From assembly GCF_000615445.1 (NCBI RefSeq), contig NZ_BALY01000018.1, positions 1-37,297 on the forward strand: a DNA stretch of 37,297 bases. The letters are read 5' to 3'. This document shows positions 31,949-37,297 of this stretch, piece after piece; the stretch's first letter is position 1, and each line of letters starts with the position of its first letter. Source of the DNA: Lactobacillus hamsteri DSM 5661 = JCM 6256. GTDB taxonomy: Bacteria > Bacillota > Bacilli > Lactobacillales > Lactobacillaceae. Below the pieces are notes generated by a model. That model was not told the origin of the DNA, did not search any database, and was given only the letters and a program-made list of their open reading frames with translations. The position numbers and the translations under genes were made by a program.

Positions 31949-33688
31949 ATGAACAAGCATCCAGAATTTTTACTTAATAAAGTTAATGATCCAAAGGATT
32001 TAAAAAAGTTAAATCTTGACCAAATGAAGGAATTAGCTCAAGAAATTAGAACTTTAATTCTTGAAAAAGACGCCGCCGAAGGTGGTCACTTGGGCCCAGA
32101 TTTAGGTATTGTTGAAGCGACTATTGCTTATCATTATGTTTTTGATGCACCTAAGGATAAGATTGTTTGGGACGTTTCTCACCAAACTTATCCTCATAAG
32201 ATGTTGACGGGCAGAGCTTTGGCTTGGCTTGATCCAGATCATTATGAAGATGTAACTCCATACAGCAATCCTGATGAAAGTCCATATGATTATTACGCAG
32301 TTGGTCACACCTCAACTTCAATTGCTTTAGCAACAGGGATGGCTAAGGCACGTGATTTGATGGGTAACCATGAAAATATTATGGCTTTAATCGGTGACGG
32401 GTCAATGACAGGTGGATTGGCTTTTGAAGGCTTAAACAATGCCGCTATTGAAAAGCATAATCTTGTCGTTGTTGTAAATGACAACCAAATGTCAATTGAT
32501 GAAAACGTTGGTGGTCTTGTTACTGCTTTGAAGAAATTACGTGATTCAAATGGCGAAACAAAGGAAAATCCATTTACTGCAGTGGGTTTTGATTATCGTT
32601 ATGTTGCTGACGGTAATAATATTGAAGATATGATTGAAGCCTTCAAAGCTGTAAAAGACGTTGATCATCCAATTTTGCTTCACATTAATACTTTGAAAGG
32701 TAAAGGCTACCAACCTGCTATTGATAATGAAGAGGCTCACCACTGGGTAATGCCTTTTGATCTTAAAACTGATAAGACAACAGTTCCCGCAACTGAAGGA
32801 CCAACTGCCAACTCTGTTGCTTTAGATGAAATTATTAAGCATATTAATAATGGCGAAAATATCATGGCAATTAATGCCGCTATTCCAGGTGTATTTGGCC
32901 TTGATAAGATAAAGAATGAATATCCAGACCATTACACTGATGTGGGTATTGCTGAACAGGAATCTGTTGCCTTTGCTGCCGGTTTCGCCAAGGAAGGCGC
33001 AGTTCCAGTTTTATTTGAAAATTCAACATTCTTACAACGTGCATTTGACCAATTATCACATGATGTTGCCGCAAATGATTTGCCAGTTGTGATGATGGTG
33101 GGCAATGGTGGTATCTCTGGAACTTCAAAGACTCACTTGGGTATTTTTGATCAAGTGATGATTTCTAATTTGCCTAACTGGATTTATTTAGCTCCAACAA
33201 CTTTGAGTGAAGAAAAGGCAATGCTTGAGTGGGCAATTAAGCAAGGCAAGCATCCTGTAGCAATTAAAATGCCAACTAAGCCAGTTCCAGAAGGAGATTC
33301 TGTTGAAGCAAACTTTGATGAAATTAAGTATCAAATTAAGCCCGGTAAAAAAGTTGCGGTTATTGGCTTAGGTGACTTCTATGGTCTTGGTGAAAAGGTA
33401 GCAGATAAACTTGGTGCTACTTTGGTAAATCCTATTTCTGCCAATATTTTAGATAAAGAAACTCTCGATAAATTAGCTGCTGATCATGATGTAGTTGTAA
33501 CCTTAGAAGATAACGCTCTTGATGGTGGTTTTGGTGAAAAAGTTGCCAGCTACTTAGGTGCAAAGACTAAAGTTTTGAACTTTGGTCAAAAGAGAACGTA
33601 TACTGATCAAGTTCCACTTGAAGAAATTTACAAAGAAAATCATTTGACAGTTGATCAAATTATTGAAGATGTGAAGAACGTACTTTAA
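31949..33688 (+). CDS. 1-deoxy-D-xylulose-5-phosphate synthase-like TPP enzyme
   Basis: 579 residues from the ATG at 31949, preceded by AAGGAG; an ATG at 31928 lacks a site. Motifs of the DXS/transketolase family are GGHLGPDLGIVEATIAYHYVF, WDVSHQTYPHKMLTGR, the TPP-Mg signature GDGSMTGG ... VVNDNQMSID and the Glu of the pyrimidine domain in VGIAEQESVAFAAGF. It is about 40 residues shorter than typical Dxs, and GGHLGPDLG replaces the usual GGHLASSLG. Lactobacilli normally make isoprenoids by the mevalonate route, and no other MEP gene is here, so this may act in another pathway or with another acceptor. Monocistronic with terminator. Confidence 0.85.
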   Translation: MNKHPEFLLNKVNDPKDLKKLNLDQMKELAQEIRTLILEKDAAEGGHLGPDLGIVEATIAYHYVFDAPKDKIVWDVSHQTYPHKMLTGRALAWLDPDHYEDVTPYSNPDESPYDYYAVGHTSTSIALATGMAKARDLMGNHENIMALIGDGSMTGGLAFEGLNNAAIEKHNLVVVVNDNQMSIDENVGGLVTALKKLRDSNGETKENPFTAVGFDYRYVADGNNIEDMIEAFKAVKDVDHPILLHINTLKGKGYQPAIDNEEAHHWVMPFDLKTDKTTVPATEGPTANSVALDEIIKHINNGENIMAINAAIPGVFGLDKIKNEYPDHYTDVGIAEQESVAFAAGFAKEGAVPVLFENSTFLQRAFDQLSHDVAANDLPVVMMVGNGGISGTSKTHLGIFDQVMISNLPNWIYLAPTTLSEEKAMLEWAIKQGKHPVAIKMPTKPVPEGDSVEANFDEIKYQIKPGKKVAVIGLGDFYGLGEKVADKLGATLVNPISANILDKETLDKLAADHDVVVTLEDNALDGGFGEKVASYLGAKTKVLNFGQKRTYTDQVPLEEIYKENHLTVDQIIEDVKNVL

Positions 33689-33712
33689 TTAATAATAATT
33701 TTGATAAAAAAT

Positions 33713-33752
33713 AAAAGATTAACCTCAATTGAACGAGAGAGGTTAATCTTTT
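33713..33752 (+). terminator. Bidirectional terminator after the DXS-like gene
   Basis: AAAAGATTAACCTC (33713-33726) pairs perfectly with GAGGTTAATCTTTT (33739-33752); it also serves the converging gene. Confidence 0.9.
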
Positions 33753-35306
33753 TTAGTTTACTTTTAATAACTCAGGTCTACGAGCTAATTCAATATATGG
33801 TTGATTTTTTCTAATTGCGACGCCTTCAGTTTCTCTTAGAGTGTGGAAGTGATAATGCTTTAAAACTTTTCCGGAACGATTTACCATAAATAAATTATCA
33901 TTGAAAGCTAAAAAGAAATGGTTATTGGCATAGGTAAATCCTTGAAGAGGTGATTGATTATTAACGAAATTAGATTGTGTTGCAGAAATTTCGGTCGGAG
34001 TCCAGGAATTACCTTGACGAGTTAAACGCCAATATTCATAACTAGTTTTGCTAGCATTATGAAAAACTGCATACATTAAGTGACTGTTAATTATATATGC
34101 GTTATGAAAATAACGTGGGAAGTAGCTTGAATGATTCCATACTTTCAGCGTCCATAAATGCTTTATCTGATAATTTTTGCGAGAAATTTGAAGAAGTATT
34201 TCTGAATTAGCAGAATTTGCTTCTTTATTATCGTTTGCTAAAACGTAGATATATTTTTTAGTCATTCCAAGTGATTGGCCATGACCTAAATTTAGATATG
34301 GTGAAACCGAAATATTTTGGGATGTCCTTTTAAAATCTGTCCAACTCATTGTTAATAGGTTTTGACTTTGAATAGGATCGATTAACTTGTTTAAATTGTA
34401 GGTCACTAAATGTCCGTGACTTGAATTGGGCTGACTAAAGTAAGAAACAAGTAAGTGATTATTAAATAAGTTTATACCTTCTGGGATAACGCCAACTTGA
34501 TCTAACTCGCTGTTATCGTAGTAATCTAACAAATGAAAACGTGGTTGATAAAATCGTGTTTTCATCGTATGAGAATTATTCCCATTATATTTATTGATTT
34601 CAGTTTCAGGTTGATAACCATTTTCATAATTCCAATTTTTTGAAGAAGAGCGAGAGCTACCCGTAAAACTTTTGCTTTCTTTCGGTCCAGGAATAGGAAT
34701 TTTATCTGCGACAGTGATACCTTCATTTAGGTTGTTTCTAACTTGGACATGAGCATAGGTCACTAGATTTTTATAATGAAAAGAAATTCTATAATTACCA
34801 GGTTCGGCCGAACTGATTTGGGATTGCGAAACTTTCACTTGATTTGGATTAATTAAAGTTCCATTTTTGTTTACTAGATAGGCAATCGCATCTTGGGTTG
34901 GAAAATTATAATAAGGATTTCTAACCAATGAAATATGCTTTGCTACTGATATTTCATTCCGTAAGAAAAATTTCTGATTTACCCAGCCGACTTTTCGACC
35001 ATTCACATATAATTCATCAAATATTCCTTGTTTGGTTTTAGCAAATCTTTGTGATTGAAGTAAGCCGGTTTTGAAATATTTTGTTGAAGAAAAAGCATTT
35101 ATACCACCGTTTTTTGAAATGTTGCGATAAATAGGAAAATCTTTTCTTCCAGCTAATTTAGTTTCTGTTTTGGGATAATCGCTTATTTGTGCGGGCTGAA
35201 GCACAATATCGCCGTTTTTTAATATATTGAATTTCTCGGGTAAAAAATATATACCTAAGCCAATAATGATTATTGATATAAATAGGAATTTAAAAAATCG
35301 TTTCAT
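33753..35306 (-). CDS. Membrane-anchored extracellular protein with SH3/GW-like and propeller-like regions
   Basis: 517 residues from the ATG at 35306, chosen because the protein then starts MKRFFKFLFISIIIIGLGIYF, an evident signal anchor; a TTG 16 codons upstream is less likely. Next comes a region ending in LYVNGRKVGWVNQKFF, resembling GW/SH3 cell-wall domains, then an Ig-like stretch (NYRISFHYKNLVTYAHVQV), a Ser-rich linker and about 270 residues of repeated beta-strand blades (NNHLLVSYFSQP, TKKYIYVLAND, NNHFFLAFNDNLFMVN) that could form a propeller. No catalytic motif is seen. Probably a surface protein binding wall or host glycans; the function is unknown. Confidence 0.7.
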   Translation of the reverse strand: MKRFFKFLFISIIIIGLGIYFLPEKFNILKNGDIVLQPAQISDYPKTETKLAGRKDFPIYRNISKNGGINAFSSTKYFKTGLLQSQRFAKTKQGIFDELYVNGRKVGWVNQKFFLRNEISVAKHISLVRNPYYNFPTQDAIAYLVNKNGTLINPNQVKVSQSQISSAEPGNYRISFHYKNLVTYAHVQVRNNLNEGITVADKIPIPGPKESKSFTGSSRSSSKNWNYENGYQPETEINKYNGNNSHTMKTRFYQPRFHLLDYYDNSELDQVGVIPEGINLFNNHLLVSYFSQPNSSHGHLVTYNLNKLIDPIQSQNLLTMSWTDFKRTSQNISVSPYLNLGHGQSLGMTKKYIYVLANDNKEANSANSEILLQISRKNYQIKHLWTLKVWNHSSYFPRYFHNAYIINSHLMYAVFHNASKTSYEYWRLTRQGNSWTPTEISATQSNFVNNQSPLQGFTYANNHFFLAFNDNLFMVNRSGKVLKHYHFHTLRETEGVAIRKNQPYIELARRPELLKVN

Positions 35307-35479
35307 GTTTCTATTATTATCCTGTGAAGGAAAAATAGAATAATTAATGTGCAATATTTAGTGTTTTTTAATTATCAAAGGTAAAATTTAAACTTCAATT
35401 AGAAATTAAATACATAATAAAATGGCTAGAATGAGTTATACTTTGATTAATACTAAATATAAGTAAATAGGTGAAAATT

Positions 35480-35998
35480 ATGCAAAAATTTACTCGTTTA
35501 GCTACGCAAGATGATATATCAAAAATTATGTTGATTGTTGAAGAAGCAAAGGACTTTTTGAAGAGATCCGGCTCAACTCAATGGCAAAATGGTTATCCAA
35601 ATAAAAATAGTATTAAAGAAGATATTAAAAATAAAAATGGCTATGTTTTTATGGCTGGAGATCAAATAGCAGGTTATGCAGCTGTCATTGAAGGAATTGA
35701 ACCTACATATGTAAAGATTAATGGTAGTTGGAAGAATGAACAAGATGAGTATGCAACTATCCATAGAATTTGCTTTTCTTCAAATTATCAAGGCCAAGGA
35801 TTAGCAAAGATATTTATTTCTAATATTATTACTTTAAAATATGCGAATGGAATTAAAAATTTTAGGGTTGATACTCATCGTTTGAATGTTCCAATGCAAA
35901 CTTTAGCTGAGCATAACGGTTTTGAGTACCGCGGTGTTATACAATGCGATGATGAAAAAGATCCTGATAGATTGGCATACGAGTTAAGTTTGCAATAA
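35480..35998 (+). CDS. GNAT-family N-acetyltransferase
   Basis: 172 residues from the ATG at 35480, with AGGTGA upstream (a GTG at 35471 sits inside that site). GNAT motifs are GYAAVIEGIEPTY in the beta-strand core, the acetyl-CoA loop NYQGQGLAKIF and the late strand NGIKNFRVDTHRLNVPM with AEHNGFEYRG. It is the intact paralogue of the degenerate copy at 25433. The substrate is unknown. Single gene; no terminator obvious directly after it. Confidence 0.9.
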   Translation: MQKFTRLATQDDISKIMLIVEEAKDFLKRSGSTQWQNGYPNKNSIKEDIKNKNGYVFMAGDQIAGYAAVIEGIEPTYVKINGSWKNEQDEYATIHRICFSSNYQGQGLAKIFISNIITLKYANGIKNFRVDTHRLNVPMQTLAEHNGFEYRGVIQCDDEKDPDRLAYELSLQ

Positions 35999-36116
35999 GA
36001 AAAGTTTTAAGAATATTTTAAGGTAAAAGCATTTACATTTACTAACAACTATATTGATGATATTTTATATACATAAAGAAAAAGTCAGATATAGATTAGC
36101 AAATGAGGTGTACATT

Positions 36117-36284
36117 ATGACTAAATTCTTAATCCTTGGCGCCAGCTTAGCTGCAGTCGGAATTGTAAGATTAGCCCTTAAAGAAATTCAAGAAGTTTCA
36201 ATTGAAAATGAATTTGAAACAGATGCCGAAACTGCTAGATTTAAAGCACAAACAATTGATATGAATCTCCCAAGTGGATATTAA
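36117..36284 (+). CDS. Small membrane-associated protein, 55 residues
   Basis: ATG at 36117 with GAGGTG upstream; the frame extends to 36054 without a binding site. The N-terminal half FLILGASLAAVGIVRLALKEI is hydrophobic, followed by an acidic tail (IENEFETDAETARFK). The organisation resembles small DUF3042-like proteins of lactobacilli, but this is not certain. Single gene ended by a terminator. Function unknown. Confidence 0.65.
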   Translation: MTKFLILGASLAAVGIVRLALKEIQEVSIENEFETDAETARFKAQTIDMNLPSGY

Positions 36285-36311
36285 TTATTAATAATAGAAG
36301 AATAAAATTGT

Positions 36312-36342
36312 AAAAGCATTTGAAAATTCAAGTGCTTTTTTA
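36312..36342 (+). terminator. Terminator after the 55-residue gene
   Basis: AAAAGCATTTG (36312-36322) pairs with CAAGTGCTTTT (36329-36339), one G.U, followed by T. Confidence 0.85.
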
Positions 36343-36382
36343 ATATCTTAATCGTTTATGTCTTGTGTAAGCAATAACTGCA

Positions 36383-36410
36383 TTGACTTAACACCTATTT
36401 TTGTGATAAT
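36383..36410 (+). promoter_or_regulatory. Promoter of the metalloprotease gene
   Basis: TTGACT (36383-36388), 16 bases, GATAAT (36405-36410). A 7-bp inverted repeat CACCTAT (36392-36398) / ATAGGTG (36423-36429) brackets the -10 and reaches the AGGTG ribosome binding site; it may be an operator. Confidence 0.55.
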
Positions 36411-36435
36411 TATATGTATATAGATAGGTGATACA

Positions 36436-37155
36436 ATGCAAATAGTAAATAGTTTTTTGAAAAAGTTACTCGTTGCCTCCATGCTTTTAGGGATTGGTGG
36501 TGGATTAATTGAGACTCCAAACTTAGGTCATCCTGAAGTTGAAGCGGCTAGTCATAAAAAGAGCACACATAAACGAGCTAAAAGAAAGACAAAGGCGAAT
36601 AAGAAGACTAAAAAGCGCAAAAAAACTTCAAAAGCCAAAAAGTCTAAAAATCTTTTAAAAGTTGACGTAAAAAGTTCAACTGAGAATGCTAAAAGAAAGC
36701 TTATAACTCAAAATCATCAGGTTCCAGAAGCAACATATTATATTGCTATTAATAATGATAAAGATTATCAGGCTACTTTAGCTGCAATAGAAGCGTGGAA
36801 TAAAACAGGTGTAATTAAGTTTAAAGAAACAACTGATTCTAAAAATGCATATGTATATATACATAATGCTAATTACGGTGATACAAGTTGGGCCGGAAAG
36901 GAAATAACATATACTAATCGTCGCAATAGAAATGAGCATAGATCTGAAATTAGAATCAATGACTATTTTACTCAAAAAGTAAGTAATTATATTACTATGG
37001 CCGTAATTGAACATGAATTAGGTCACTCGATTGGGTTGATGCACATTGATAGTCAACCATCCGTAATGAATTCTGTTGTTGATCCATCGACAACTGTTTA
37101 TACAATTCAGCCGATTGATATTGAGATGGTAAGACAACTTTATGATGAAAAATAA
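36436..37155 (+). CDS. Secreted zinc metalloprotease (matrixin-like)
   Basis: A 239-residue exported protein. Signal peptide LLVASMLLGIGGGLIETP with a likely cleavage near VEAAS (about residue 34) is followed by a very basic stretch of about 35 residues rich in Lys/Arg/Thr. The peptidase domain starts near residue 90 (ATYYIAINNDKDYQATLAAIEAWNKTG). The zinc site is HELGHSIGLMH, the HExxHxxGxxH motif of metzincins, with SVMNSV downstream as the Met-turn. No propeptide cysteine switch is visible. AGGTG precedes the ATG. The basic linker may bind the anionic cell wall. The substrate is unknown. Confidence 0.9.
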   Translation: MQIVNSFLKKLLVASMLLGIGGGLIETPNLGHPEVEAASHKKSTHKRAKRKTKANKKTKKRKKTSKAKKSKNLLKVDVKSSTENAKRKLITQNHQVPEATYYIAINNDKDYQATLAAIEAWNKTGVIKFKETTDSKNAYVYIHNANYGDTSWAGKEITYTNRRNRNEHRSEIRINDYFTQKVSNYITMAVIEHELGHSIGLMHIDSQPSVMNSVVDPSTTVYTIQPIDIEMVRQLYDEK

Positions 37156-37157
37156 AC

Positions 37158-37204
37158 AGATAGGTAAGAATGTACACAATAGTTATTCTTGTCTATCTTT
37201 TTTT
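37158..37204 (+). terminator. Terminator after the metalloprotease gene
   Basis: AGATAGGTAAGAAT (37158-37171) pairs with ATTCTTGTCTATCT (37185-37198), two wobble pairs, followed by seven T. Confidence 0.85.
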
Positions 37205-37296
37205 GTGTATCCCGCAATATCATTATATGAAAAATTATAAGTTAGCTTTTTTCCATAAACCTTTTCATAGGCAAATTTCTTTTGTTTAAAGTCCTT
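37183..37296 (-). CDS. C-terminal end of an unidentified minus-strand protein (cut by window)
   Basis: A minus-strand frame enters from the right edge and runs 37 codons to a TAA at 37183. It reads KDFKQKKFAYEKVYGKKLTY then SYNDIAGYTKKDRQE, a coding-like composition. Its last codons overlap the terminator of the metalloprotease gene. No family is recognisable from this short piece. Confidence 0.45.
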   Translation of the reverse strand, partial: KDFKQKKFAYEKVYGKKLTYNFSYNDIAGYTKKDRQE

Positions 37297-37297
37297 T

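Overview
The window is AT-rich, low-GC Gram-positive DNA. Short intergenic gaps, strong AGGAGG-type ribosome binding sites, CcpA-type cre sites, a RbsU/RbsD/RbsK ribose module and a TreB/TreR/TreC trehalose module all fit a host-associated Lactobacillus, most likely the L. johnsonii/L. gasseri group. The species guess is inference from gene style, not from a search.

Layout. 1-2.0 kb: a membrane-anchored flavodoxin (cut by the left edge) and a ferric-reductase/NOX-like membrane flavocytochrome. 2.0-5.5 kb: ribose repressor, then rbsK-rbsD-rbsU behind a cre-controlled promoter. 5.6-18.3 kb: a redox/detoxification island with a TetR regulator, an NTF2-like protein, four aldo/keto reductases, an SDR, two NAD(P)-binding NmrA-like proteins, a flavodoxin, a Drp35-like lactonase, an esterase, an acetyltransferase, a LysR regulator and a strongly reduced TetM/EF-G-like protein. 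18.3-25.2 kb: a secreted arylsulfotransferase, a GH13 oligo-1,6-glucosidase, tRNA-His, thiol peroxidase, maltose-type acetyltransferase and a beta-hydroxyacid dehydrogenase. 25.2-26.5 kb: a GNAT gene and an orphan MazF/PemK-like gene bracketed by two copies of a structured repeat. 26.6-31.3 kb: trehalose PTS, TreR and TreC with matching operators. 31.2-37.3 kb: a DHFR-like reductase, a DXS-like TPP enzyme, a membrane-anchored surface protein, a second GNAT and a secreted zinc metalloprotease.

The best regulatory signal is a putative LysR regulon. Three of the four AKR genes (9775, 14794, 16677) carry the same 19-bp dyad with an embedded T-N11-A box. In every case it begins exactly 61 bp before a -10-like hexamer that lacks a good -35, which is the classical geometry of a LysR-activated promoter. 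One copy lies between the divergent lysR gene and its neighbouring AKR.

Four genes are interrupted by frameshifts (acetyltransferase near 7.69 kb, esterase near 8.81 kb, lactonase near 11.50 kb, treB near 27.53 kb), and the 25.4 kb GNAT lacks a canonical start and has an altered acetyl-CoA loop. Either this strain is decaying these accessory genes or the assembly has uncorrected indels; the sequence alone cannot decide.

The most unusual protein is the TetM/EF-G paralogue at 12145-13713. It keeps the P-loop, NKxD and domains III-V, but has lost switch I, the catalytic His of DTPGH and domain II.
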